Source of the DNA: JAYZBC01 sp036339375
GTDB taxonomy: Bacteria; Pseudomonadota; Alphaproteobacteria; MPNO01; UBA2964
Length of the DNA stretch: 64,000 bases
NCBI GenBank assembly: GCA_036339375.1
Contig: JAYZBC010000075.1
Coordinates: 1 to 64,000, forward strand
Reading direction: 5' to 3'
This document shows, in pieces, positions 1 through 7,362 of this stretch; the stretch's first letter is position 1, and every line of letters starts with the position of its first letter. The position numbers and the translations under genes are program-made. Under the pieces are notes generated by a model. That model had not been told where the DNA came from. It ran no database searches and saw only the letters and a list, made by a program, of their open reading frames with translations.

Positions 1-1063
1 CGACGTATTTGTCGCCGTTGGCATAGGTCATGGTGCCAGGTCCGTGCTTTTTGCCTTCCTTGAATTCACCGATGTATTTGTCGCCGTTGCCATAGGTAAC
101 GGTGAACTGTCCGTGGTATTTGCCTTCCTTGAATTCACCGACGTATTTGTTGCCAGTCTTGGCAAAATTAAAGGTGCCAGGTCCGTGGTATTTACCATTA
201 TTGAATTCACCAACGTATTTGTCGCCATCGGCAAAGGTATAGGTGCCAGATCCGTGGTATTCGTTATCCCTGAATTCACCAACGTATTTTTTGCCATCAG
301 CAAAAGTATAGGTGCCAGTTCCGTGGTATTTGCCATCCCTAAAATTACCGATGTATTTGTTGCCACTCGGCAAATTGTGAATGCCGAAGCAATCAGTCCA
401 ATTTTTAACCGTAGTCCAACTGGACGAAGGACTGCCAATACAGCGATAGAAACCGGGTGATTTTCTGGTAGTCACTGTGGGTGAGACCTTCTGGGTATAG
501 AGGAATTTACCATTCTCCCAAATACCTTCCTTTTCCCGACCATCGGCAAAGGTATAGGTGCCCTGTCCGTGCTTTTTGTTATTCCGGTATTCACCGACGT
601 ATTTATTGCCAGTGCCATAGGTAACAGTGAAGTGTCCGTGGTATTTGCCATTCTTAAATTCACCGACGTATTTGGTGCCAGTCTTGGCAAAATTAAGGGT
701 GCCAGGTCCGTGGTATTTGCCATTCTTGAATTCACCAACGTATTTGTCGCCGTTTGCCCAGTTAAAAATGCCGTGCCCGTGATATTTACCATCCTTGTGT
801 TTGCCGACGTATTTGTTGCCAGTCTTGGCAAAGGTAATGGTTCCGTATCCGTTTTGTTTGCCATTCCTCCATTCACCGACGTATTTTTGTCCCGCATGCT
901 CTCCACTGCTGATAGTCCAAATACCAAAACAATCACTCCAAAATTTTGCTGTTGATGAAGAATACGTAGGACTATCCTCACACTCAGGCAGGGCAAAACC
1001 CTTCTCCCCACTTCCAAGGAGGACGGCAAGAATCAGGCAGAGTGTGGTTGTCAGTTTTCTCAT
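1..1063 (-). CDS. secreted MORN-repeat protein (3' end beyond the window)
   Basis: The reading frame is open from an ATG at 1063 to the left edge, so at least 354 residues are visible and the C terminus is missing. The N terminus is a typical signal peptide (MRKLTTTLCLILAVLLG, then a polar stretch). Two similar modules follow. Each begins with W-(S/T)-D-C-F-G-I and continues with about five MORN repeats of 23 residues, with the pattern KYVGEFKxGKxHGxGT. They are joined by a linker that contains another Cys. MORN repeats form beta-hairpin arrays that bind lipids or proteins in known families; the function of this protein is unknown. An 8-bp dyad lies in its upstream region. Confidence 0.85.
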   Translation of the reverse strand, partial: MRKLTTTLCLILAVLLGSGEKGFALPECEDSPTYSSSTAKFWSDCFGIWTISSGEHAGQKYVGEWRNGKQNGYGTITFAKTGNKYVGKHKDGKYHGHGIFNWANGDKYVGEFKNGKYHGPGTLNFAKTGTKYVGEFKNGKYHGHFTVTYGTGNKYVGEYRNNKKHGQGTYTFADGREKEGIWENGKFLYTQKVSPTVTTRKSPGFYRCIGSPSSSWTTVKNWTDCFGIHNLPSGNKYIGNFRDGKYHGTGTYTFADGKKYVGEFRDNEYHGSGTYTFADGDKYVGEFNNGKYHGPGTFNFAKTGNKYVGEFKEGKYHGQFTVTYGNGDKYIGEFKEGKKHGPGTMTYANGDKYV

Positions 1064-1136
1064 ACCAAAAGATTTACATAAAATAGGGAATTTGGGGAGT
1101 CTGGGAGAATGTTTCTGTGAAAATCCTCTGGGGTCA

Positions 1137-1157
1137 CGGTGTAAATTCGTTACACCG
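1137..1157. promoter_or_regulatory. perfect 8-bp inverted repeat upstream of the MORN gene
   Basis: CGGTGTAA, a 5-base spacer (ATTCG) and TTACACCG form a perfect dyad 74 bases upstream of the MORN start. It could be an operator, possibly for the neighbouring ribbon-helix-helix protein, or an RNA hairpin in the leader. The assignment is inference. Confidence 0.4.
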
Positions 1158-1209
1158 CAGATACAGAACACCTCTGATGAATGTTTTTCTGAACCTTTTT
1201 CAATTGAAC

Positions 1210-1245
1210 AAAAAAAGATCCCTCAGCATGGTGTCTGAGAGGTCT
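1210..1245 (-). terminator. intrinsic terminator after the ribbon-helix-helix gene
   Basis: Read on the minus strand, an 11-bp stem with one mismatch (arms 1235-1245 and 1216-1226, 8-base loop) is followed by a run of seven T. It lies 39 bases beyond the stop of the small regulator gene and would separate it from the MORN gene. The plus-strand side also has a short T-rich tail, so it may work in both directions. Confidence 0.7.
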
Positions 1246-1283
1246 TTTCTGGTGTCATATCCGAGGGATGTCCGAGTATTTCC

Positions 1284-1463
1284 TCAAAGAAACATGTATC
1301 GAGAGTTTTGATTTGGGTTCTCTTGAATGTTGGTGACAAACTCCACGATGGCACGTCTCATGAGGTCTGATTCATTGATTCGATATCGATCACAGATGGT
1401 GGTCATGTCTTCCTTCAGGGTTAGCGGCATTCTTAAACAGGTCTGGTAAGGATGTTTGGTCAT
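1284..1463 (-). CDS. small ribbon-helix-helix (CopG/Arc-like) DNA-binding protein
   Basis: This is a 59-residue protein. Residues 10-16 (LRMPLTL) look like the DNA-contacting beta strand of the ribbon-helix-helix fold. They are followed by helix A (KEDMTTICDRY), a turn with N30-E31-S32, and helix B (DLMRRAIVEFVTNI). Such proteins dimerise and act as autorepressors, often in plasmid, phage or toxin-antitoxin modules. AAGGA sits about 7 bases before the ATG. The ATG overlaps the stop of the upstream 49-residue gene (ATGA), which implies translational coupling. No recognisable toxin is adjacent. The fold is inferred by pattern from the short sequence. Confidence 0.7.
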   Translation of the reverse strand: MTKHPYQTCLRMPLTLKEDMTTICDRYRINESDLMRRAIVEFVTNIQENPNQNSRYMFL

Positions 1464-1609
1464 AGATATTTCCTTTCATCATTCTGGATTCGGGTGATCA
1501 CTCTATTCACTGTTTCCAGTATTCGTTCTTCTTTAGGTTTTTGGGATGGAGTCCTTTTCTGGAGTCCAAATTGGGTTTTATCATTGGGATTCTTTTGGTC
1601 ATTCGTCAT
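1460..1609 (-). CDS. 49-residue hydrophilic protein coupled to the RHH gene
   Basis: A short reading frame is preceded by a good ribosome-binding site (AGGAG, 8 bases before ATG) and ends in a TGA that overlaps the ATG of the ribbon-helix-helix gene. The product is very polar and rich in Asn, Gln, Lys and Arg. Its C-terminal half (KEERILETVNRVITRIQNDE) could form an amphipathic helix. It resembles no family I recognise. Support comes from the ribosome-binding site and the tight coupling with the next gene, which is typical of small plasmid or phage operons. It could be a partner or co-regulator of the RHH protein; that is inference. Confidence 0.5.
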   Translation of the reverse strand: MTNDQKNPNDKTQFGLQKRTPSQKPKEERILETVNRVITRIQNDERKYL

Positions 1610-2242
1610 TGGACTTACTCCTGTTCAGCAGTCTCTACAGGAGTATTTAGGGGTTCTGGTGGATGACTCTGTTGAATGGATTTCAGGAAATATCCTAAAG
1701 AGAAATCCTGATGTGATTATCTTGAGGGAGTGATTTCTGGACATACTGAACCCGTCACAGGGAACAGCATGTCCTAATCTTGAGTCCAGTGACTCCTGAG
1801 ACATATGCAATCAGAGAAACTTTTCTAACCAAGTACCATCACGTCTACGGTTAGAGAGTTGGGTGGGTAATCCGATATCCCATTCACTCAGCACCATTGG
1901 GGTCTTCCAAATCCATGCGAGTTACTTCTCTACTGAAACTACGGTCACGACATGAAACGGATTGCATCATGGTCATATCGTGTGAGGGTCAAGTCTTCCC
2001 TCGTCCTGTTGGCAATGTTTATTCACCCAATCCAACTTTGGTGCAGTCGTATCCCCATCCGTAAAGTCATTTGAGGAAACCCATCGTCTAGTCTGGGAAA
2101 CTTGAATTGTCCTTCTATTTAGACAAACGTATCCCTTAAGAATTTGAGATCTGAAGTGACACAGATTTGACACAGTAACGCTCTTAGAGGTATCCTCTCC
2201 ATAAGATAAAACTGTGAAAAACTAAGCATTTTCAATGGTTTG
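1610..2242. other. 633-base stretch with no recognisable gene
   Basis: No reading frame on either strand shows a recognisable protein. A 61-codon minus-strand frame (1625-1810) lacks a clear ribosome-binding site. Visible structure is limited to a tandem TGACACAG pair (2157-2175) and a short AGAGG/CCTCT dyad at 2186-2198. The stretch is probably the non-coding end of the island. Confidence 0.5.
2157..2175 (+). repeat. tandem direct repeat TGACACAG
   Basis: Two identical copies of TGACACAG start 11 bases apart (2157-2164 and 2168-2175), about 70 bases inside the tRNA fragment. The position and one-helical-turn phasing would suit arm-type integrase or excisionase sites at the end of an integrative element. 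That is inference from position only. Confidence 0.35.
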
Positions 2243-2303
2243 TGGATAGAGCACTAGACTACGAATCTAGGGGTCGGGAGTTCGAATCTCTCCGGGCGCG
2301 CCA
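2243..2303 (+). other. tRNA-Arg(ACG) 3' fragment, probable attachment site
   Basis: The sequence contains the 3' half of the D arm, the anticodon arm CTAGA-CTACGAA-TCTAG (anticodon ACG), the T arm with TTCGAAT, the 3' acceptor strand CGGGCGC, discriminator G and encoded CCA. The matching 5' acceptor strand (expected GCGCCCG) and the GCTC of the D stem are absent upstream. It therefore cannot fold as a tRNA. This is the classic displaced 3' fragment produced by tyrosine-recombinase integration into a tRNA gene. The intact copy should lie to the left, outside the window. Confidence 0.75.
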
Positions 2304-2323
2304 ATTTTATACTTTTTCGAATT

Positions 2324-2367
2324 TTAAAAGGGTGTAATTCTGCAAATTACAAGCATTCCCCTTTTAA
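2324..2367. other. two-tier hairpin next to the attachment site
   Basis: An outer 9-bp stem (TTAAAAGGG 2324-2332 with CCCTTTTAA 2359-2367) encloses an inner 7-bp stem (TGTAATT with AATTACA, loop CTGCA). Seven unpaired bases lie on the 3' side between the two stems. Both stems are perfect. It could be a terminator for the tRNA locus or a small structured RNA. No function is assigned. Confidence 0.4.
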
Positions 2368-2449
2368 TACAAACTTTTGATGTTTTCATGCATGTAGTTT
2401 AATTTGGAATTCGAAGAATTAAATTTTAAAAAATATTGGGGTTTCAGGT

Positions 2450-2854
2450 GTGAATGATACCGAAACGATCCTTTTCGCTAATGAAGAATTTTATAGAGCC
2501 TTTGATGACCAAGATTCAAAATCTATGGATCGCGTGTGGTCACAAAAATTTTCCGTTTGTTGTGTGCATCCTGGATGGGGACCCATCTTTGTACGAACAG
2601 AAATCATAAAAAGTTGGTTGGCAATCATGACCAATCCGGAATCTCCAAAAATTAGATGCCTAGACCCAAAAGCAGAGATTTATGGTGATATTGGAGTGGT
2701 GGTTTGTTTTGAGGAACTGTCAAACAATTTTTTAATTGCAACAAACATTTTTCATCGCGAGGGCAGTTTGTGGAAAATGATTCATCACCAGGCGGGTCCA
2801 ACAACCGCTTCACCAAGAGTGGTTACTGCTCGAAAAAATACTCCTATTCATTAA
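2450..2854 (+). CDS. SnoaL/NTF2-like domain protein
   Basis: This 134-residue protein starts at GTG. It has the order typical of SnoaL-like NTF2-fold proteins: an N-terminal helix (ANEEFYRAFDDQDSKSMDRVW), a CVHPGWGP loop, the phrase IIKSWLAIM, and antiparallel strands ending in NIFHREGSLWKMIHHQAG. Known members are small enzymes or binding proteins with a conical cavity; the ligand cannot be told from sequence. It is the first chromosomal gene after the tRNA fragment and converges with the CoxG-like gene, with four bases between stops. No strong ribosome-binding site is visible. Confidence 0.8.
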   Translation: MNDTETILFANEEFYRAFDDQDSKSMDRVWSQKFSVCCVHPGWGPIFVRTEIIKSWLAIMTNPESPKIRCLDPKAEIYGDIGVVVCFEELSNNFLIATNIFHREGSLWKMIHHQAGPTTASPRVVTARKNTPIH

Positions 2855-2858
2855 CCAA

Positions 2859-3467
2859 TTACGTGGTTTTAAAACCAAAAAACCGTTTTATAGCTCTCCA
2901 AAGAACTCTCAGCCCCATACCCCCCATTTGGACAGGTTCAGGAGATACAGTTTCCCCAGATTGAGACGAAATAGCTTCTTGTTTATTAGTGGTTTCCCCA
3001 AAAGCATTATCCTTGGGCCCAATCACGTGTTTTTCTAAGTTGCTAGCAAATTGACTTATGATTTGTTGAGACAGATCCTTTACCATCCCAACACCACGAC
3101 CGTATTGTGCGACCGCACCAGATAGTTGCAAGTTGGTTTGTATCTCTACCCTTGTACCTTTCTCTGATGGTGTCATTTGAAATGTCACAATGGCGTGGGC
3201 GCCACCACGTCCTTTAGCATCCGTGCCCTGAGCTTTTAATGTGGCACCGTGATCACCAACATTAATTTCTTCAAAAGTTGTTTGCCCGTTAAAGGTAAGA
3301 GCAACAGGGCCTAATTTTACGGAAATTTTGCCTTTATACGTATCTTTATCAACTACTTCCGTTAATTCCGCACCGGGTACGCAAGGGGCTATACGTTCAA
3401 TGTCCATCAATATGTCCCACGCTTGATCGACAGGAACCGGGACCTCGAATTCGTTTTCGAACTCCAC
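2859..3467 (-). CDS. coxG: CoxG-like SRPBCC protein (carbon monoxide dehydrogenase subunit G family)
   Basis: The N-terminal ~150 residues are a CoxG/SRPBCC domain. Typical phrases are VPVDQAWDILMDIERIAPCVPGAE, GKISVKLGPVALTFNG, and the end of the fold at GVGMVKDLSQQIISQFASNLE. A linker and a basic-aromatic tail (LWRAIKRFFGF) may touch the membrane, as in CoxG proteins that recruit Cox enzymes. The GTG at 3467 is preferred because AAGGAA lies about 7 bases upstream; the GTG at 3473 is too close to it. The gene lies near two CoxL-like genes, so it may serve those molybdoenzymes. It diverges from the EgtB-like gene. Confidence 0.85.
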   Translation of the reverse strand: MEFENEFEVPVPVDQAWDILMDIERIAPCVPGAELTEVVDKDTYKGKISVKLGPVALTFNGQTTFEEINVGDHGATLKAQGTDAKGRGGAHAIVTFQMTPSEKGTRVEIQTNLQLSGAVAQYGRGVGMVKDLSQQIISQFASNLEKHVIGPKDNAFGETTNKQEAISSQSGETVSPEPVQMGGMGLRVLWRAIKRFFGFKTT

Positions 3468-3638
3468 CGTCACTTCCTTTCTGTAAAAAAATGAATTTAC
3501 ATTTTTGGTTATGCCATAGGTACGATCCGACGTCCATCGGTGTGTTTCACATTATTTAACTGCAGAATAAAACTAACCCTTTTCGTCAGAGCGAGTTCGC
3601 GGTAATTTTTATATTTTCTTTAAAAACTTGATTTTAGA

Positions 3639-4967
3639 ATGATATTCCCAAAAGTACAGTCTTTAACAACTGTTAGCCTTGTTAGGATGATTCGCGACGC
3701 GGACGCCCGCACTATGAATTTGATTTCAGGGTTAGATGAGCAACAGCTAATGGGTCCCCGGTTGGATATTGTAAATCCAATGCTTTGGGAAATTGGACAC
3801 ATCGCGTGGTTTCACGAAAAATTTATTTTGCGAGATATCATCGGGCAAAAGCCGTTTTACGATAACGCAGACAAACTATACGACTCTATGGCAGTGCCGC
3901 ATTCAACGCGTTGGGATCTTGATTTGCCTGACCTGAAAACTACAATCCAATACCGACGTGAAATACTGGAAAAAGTGATTAATTGGCTTGGCGGAAGCCA
4001 AACGGCGACAAGTGAGCAGACTTACTTCGGGCAACTCACCACATTTCATGAAGATATGCATGACGAGGCTTTTACTTATACGAGGCAAACTTTACGTTAT
4101 CCAGCCCCTTGTTTGGGTACAAAGGCCAACTTTAAATCAAGAATTGCAGGTCCACTTTCAGGCGATACTGACATTCCTGAGGGGATCCACATGCTCGGTT
4201 CTTCTCCTAAGGCACCGTTTTATATGGATAATGAAAAATGGGGCCATGGTTATGAAGTAAAACCATTTAGTATTGCAAGGGCACCGGTCACAAACTTGGA
4301 GTTTGCCGAATTTGTAGATGCGGGAGGCTATGAAAGAGATGAGTTGTGGTCAAAGGGGGGGTGGAATTGGCGGATGAAGAGTGGAGCCAAACATCCTCTT
4401 TATTGGATTAAAGATTCTAAAGAATGGATGGTAAAAATTTTTGATCAAATAGAGTTGATGCGCCCTTATGCACCCGTTTCCCATGTTTCTTGGTTTGAGG
4501 CAGAAGCTTGGTGCCGGTGGGCGGCTCGCAGGCTTCCCTGGGAAGCTGAATGGGAAGTTGCGGCTTCCAGGACGCCACAAACAGGAATAAAAAATTTAGG
4601 TGGTCCGGAAATCCGTTACCCTTGGGGTGATAATCCACCCAATCAAGAGCTTGCAAACCTGGATGGCACTTTAGGGGGGACAGTAGACGTTGCAGAATTT
4701 CCAGACGGTGATAGTGGATACGGCTGTAGACAGATGATTGGCAATGTTTGGGAGTGGACCCAGTCGAGTTTTCGTCCCTTCGAAGGTTTTGTTGCTGATC
4801 CCTATTCGGATTACTCAGAGCCCTGGTTTGACGGACGTCACGCAGTTTTGCGCGGGGGGTCTTGGGCGACGCGAAACCGAACCGTCTGGAATACATTTCG
4901 AAATTTTTACACCTGCAACCGCCGTGATATAATCGCAGGATTTAGGACTTGTGCCCTGAACAGCTAA
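3639..4967 (+). CDS. EgtB/SenA-type non-heme iron sulfoxide (selenoxide) synthase
   Basis: The 442-residue protein has an N-terminal DinB-like four-helix domain and a C-terminal FGE-sulfatase (formylglycine-generating-enzyme-like) domain from about residue 175. The iron-binding pattern of the EgtB family is present: H54 in WEIGHIAWF, plus H137 and H141 with E143 in the HxxxHxE motif. The GNVWEWT and AGFRTC phrases mark the FGE-like domain. Family members join oxygen-activated sulfur or selenium to a histidine-type imidazole (EgtB, OvoA, SenA). No egtD, senB or senC gene is nearby, so the substrate is open. It converges with the CoxL-like gene, overlapping by 26 bases. Confidence 0.85.
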   Translation: MIFPKVQSLTTVSLVRMIRDADARTMNLISGLDEQQLMGPRLDIVNPMLWEIGHIAWFHEKFILRDIIGQKPFYDNADKLYDSMAVPHSTRWDLDLPDLKTTIQYRREILEKVINWLGGSQTATSEQTYFGQLTTFHEDMHDEAFTYTRQTLRYPAPCLGTKANFKSRIAGPLSGDTDIPEGIHMLGSSPKAPFYMDNEKWGHGYEVKPFSIARAPVTNLEFAEFVDAGGYERDELWSKGGWNWRMKSGAKHPLYWIKDSKEWMVKIFDQIELMRPYAPVSHVSWFEAEAWCRWAARRLPWEAEWEVAASRTPQTGIKNLGGPEIRYPWGDNPPNQELANLDGTLGGTVDVAEFPDGDSGYGCRQMIGNVWEWTQSSFRPFEGFVADPYSDYSEPWFDGRHAVLRGGSWATRNRTVWNTFRNFYTCNRRDIIAGFRTCALNS

Positions 4968-7308
4968 AAAAGTTAAGTCCAAGAATATCTTTTAAAATGT
5001 TCCAAATCCGAAATGGTGTTGCAGGCATGGGCACGTCGTTCAATCCAAGTGGAGAAATTGCGTCAATTAGTGCACTTTGTATGCAAGGTAATGCGCCCAC
5101 ACACCCAGCTTCCCCAGCACCCTTTATTCCAAGGGGATTGTTTTTAGCGGGAACGCCGGCAATGACCACTTCAATTGGCGGAGAATTATCGGCGCGAGGC
5201 ATGCAATAATCCATAAAGGACGCCGAGATCAGTTGTCCACTTTTCGGGTCGTAGTTTATGTCCTCACATAACGCTTGGCCAAGGCCTTGACTGACGCCGC
5301 CATGAATTTGCCCCTCCAAAAGCAAGGGGTTAATGACTGTGCCGACGTCATCCACAACTAAATATGAGATAATTTCGGTTGAACCGGTTTCCGGATCAAT
5401 TTCTAATTCACATAAATGGCAACCATTTGGAAATGTTGGTTCTTTTGGTTTGAAAGCGGCAAAAGCAATCAATGTGGGCTCAATTTCTGAAGGCAATAGC
5501 ATAAAATTGTATGCAGTTTTAGCTATTTCTTCTATACCGATACCTATGTCTGTTCCCTTCACATTGAAAATCCCGTTGAAAAATTCGATATCAGTTTGTG
5601 AGGTTTCCAACATAAATGCGGCAATGGTTTTTCCACGCTCGATTATGCGATCACTCGCTATTCGAAGGGCCGCGCCGCCATTGCCCGCGGAACGTGAACC
5701 GAAGGTACCCCGTCCGTGGCTTATGACATCTGTGTCACCTTGGAAAAGAACAATTTTTTCTATAGGGACGCCAAGCATTTCATTGACCAATTGTTTGAAA
5801 GTGGTTTCATGTCCTTGCCCTTGAGCTAGCGTTCCCATAAGTACATTACAGTGGCCGGAAGGGTCAAAACGTATTTCCGCAGTTTCTTCGATAGCGGCAG
5901 CCGATTGTTCGATTGCGAATGCTATTCCGAGGCCCCGTAATTTGCCTCGAATTTTTGCTTCTTTACGCCGATTTTCGAAGCTTGCATAATCCCCGAGCGT
6001 CGCGGCTTTTTCGAGGATTTTTAGAAAATCTCCAGTATCATATTTAAAAATTAATCCCGTCTGGTACGGAAGAGCCTCGGAGGGTATTAAATTTCTGCGC
6101 CGCAGTTCTAGCCTATCTATGCCCAATTCAGTTCCTGCTCGGTCTATTGCTTTTTCAATGGCTAAACTGGCTTCTGGTCTCCCTGCCCCCCGATAAGGGC
6201 CGATAGACCCAGTATTTGTAAAAACTCCTGTAACCGATGTGTATATGTTGGGTGTTTTGTAAACGCCCGCAAGCCCCCCAAGGTTGTTGGTCGCTGAATG
6301 CGGTGTCATTGAGCCTAAATAGGCTCCCAGGTTGGCTATAGTATCAACTCGCAAAGCGAGAAAATTGCCATCCTCATCAAGTCCAAGTTGGACGGTTACC
6401 AAATTGTCGCGCGCATGATTATCAGACATCAAAGATTCTGTCCGATCTGCTGTCCATCGTACAGGCCGGTCTAACAGTTTTGACGCCCACAAAACTAAAA
6501 TTTGGTCGTGATAAATGTCTCCTTTCATACCAAACGCACCCCCTACGTCTCCGGCAATTACTCTGACTTGAGCAAGAGGTACGTTTAAAACTGCGGCAAC
6601 TTGGTCTCGGATACCGTGGACACTCTGTGTACTTGTATGCAGTGTGTAACGGTTTTCCCGACGATTAAAATTACCAATTGACACCCTCGTTTCCATGGCG
6701 TTCGCTGAAACTCGATTAATTGGATATTCCAACTTAGTGACATGGTTGGCTGTGGAAATAATTTTATCAGTGGTCTTGCTATCGCCAACTTCAAAGAAAA
6801 AACACTCGTTCTTTGGGCAGTTTTCCCATACTAAAGTGGCCCCTTGTTTTACCGCATCGGTTGCAGACGTGACTGAAGGGAGAATTTGGTATTCGACTTC
6901 AATTAATTCAGCTGCATCTTTAGCCATTTCGAGACTTTCGGCTACTATAAAAGCGACTTCATCTCCCACCAGTCTGACGCGGTCCTTTACTAGCCCTTCC
7001 CTTGGCCCTGTATGCATGGGGGAACCATCTTTTTTTTGACGTTGGACTAGAACCGGAAAAGCGTTGAATTTTTCTTTCAACCAATCTTCGCCTGTAAGAA
7101 CCAGCAAAACACCGGGAGAAGACCTAGCGGAATTTACGTTGATTGATAAGATTTTTGCGTTTGCGTGTGGTGAGCGGTGGATATAACCAAAACATTGGTT
7201 AGCTAGTTTGAAGTCATCACCGTACTGCCCCCGACCATCAAGCAGCCTTGGGTCTTCTATACGGGGAACAGGTTGACCTATACCAAACTCACCCATTTTA
7301 TTTCCCAT
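4942..7308 (-). CDS. xanthine dehydrogenase/CoxL-family molybdopterin-binding large subunit (copy A)
   Basis: This 788-residue protein carries the signatures of molybdenum hydroxylase large subunits: GVLLVLTGEDW in the a/b hammerhead domain, GDVGGAFGMKG near residue 254, and PYRGAGRPEA at 371-380. It also has MGTLAQGQGHETTFKQ and the active-site glutamate in GAGEAGCVGALP. The active-site loop YRGAG matches aldehyde-oxidase/form II enzymes rather than the Cys-containing loop of true CO dehydrogenase. An ATG four codons further in (MGEFGIGQPVPR) matches the start of the paralogue and may be the true start. It is last in a four-gene operon. FAD and [2Fe-2S] partner subunits are not adjacent. Confidence 0.93.
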   Translation of the reverse strand: MGNKMGEFGIGQPVPRIEDPRLLDGRGQYGDDFKLANQCFGYIHRSPHANAKILSINVNSARSSPGVLLVLTGEDWLKEKFNAFPVLVQRQKKDGSPMHTGPREGLVKDRVRLVGDEVAFIVAESLEMAKDAAELIEVEYQILPSVTSATDAVKQGATLVWENCPKNECFFFEVGDSKTTDKIISTANHVTKLEYPINRVSANAMETRVSIGNFNRRENRYTLHTSTQSVHGIRDQVAAVLNVPLAQVRVIAGDVGGAFGMKGDIYHDQILVLWASKLLDRPVRWTADRTESLMSDNHARDNLVTVQLGLDEDGNFLALRVDTIANLGAYLGSMTPHSATNNLGGLAGVYKTPNIYTSVTGVFTNTGSIGPYRGAGRPEASLAIEKAIDRAGTELGIDRLELRRRNLIPSEALPYQTGLIFKYDTGDFLKILEKAATLGDYASFENRRKEAKIRGKLRGLGIAFAIEQSAAAIEETAEIRFDPSGHCNVLMGTLAQGQGHETTFKQLVNEMLGVPIEKIVLFQGDTDVISHGRGTFGSRSAGNGGAALRIASDRIIERGKTIAAFMLETSQTDIEFFNGIFNVKGTDIGIGIEEIAKTAYNFMLLPSEIEPTLIAFAAFKPKEPTFPNGCHLCELEIDPETGSTEIISYLVVDDVGTVINPLLLEGQIHGGVSQGLGQALCEDINYDPKSGQLISASFMDYCMPRADNSPPIEVVIAGVPAKNNPLGIKGAGEAGCVGALPCIQSALIDAISPLGLNDVPMPATPFRIWNILKDILGLNFFSCSGHKS

Positions 7309-7362
7309 TATTTAAAATTTCTATTTAGGACCTTTGGATTTTTATAAGCTCCTAAAAGGAGT

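Larger units (their letters stand above)
1..2303. mobile_element. right end of a tRNA-Arg-integrated genomic island (partial)
   Basis: The stretch ends in a 5'-truncated tRNA-Arg(ACG) gene whose 3' half, including CCA, is intact. That is the arrangement left when an element inserts into a tRNA 3' end and the displaced 3' fragment marks the far end of the element. With this tRNA on the plus strand the element must lie to the left. The left side holds small, non-core genes (MORN repeats, a ribbon-helix-helix regulator), while the right side leads towards core genes. No integrase is visible here; it would be expected near the intact tRNA outside the window. The island call is an inference from these features. 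Confidence 0.55.

Noticed and set aside
1..900. CRISPR-like periodic repeats
   Set aside because: The 69-base period is coding for 23-residue MORN units with no unique spacers.
44..955. Plus-strand frames full of VVFAxxxFTDVFVA repeats
   Set aside because: They are the reverse shadow of the MORN repeats (69-base period) on the minus strand, which alone have a signal peptide and the correct motif.
1452..1733. 93-codon hydrophobic plus-strand frame
   Set aside because: It lies opposite the two small minus-strand genes, which have good ribosome-binding sites; no family resemblance.
1625..1810. 61-codon minus-strand frame upstream of the 49-residue gene
   Set aside because: Starts at TTG or ATG without a clear ribosome-binding site and has no recognisable sequence.
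1973..2173. 66-codon minus-strand frame at the island end
   Set aside because: No family resemblance and atypical composition; probably chance.
2243..2303. Functional tRNA-Arg gene
   Set aside because: The 5' acceptor strand and half of the D stem are missing, so it cannot fold.
4949..5824. Plus-strand frames inside the CoxL-like gene
   Set aside because: Antisense shadows of a full-length, well-conserved minus-strand gene.
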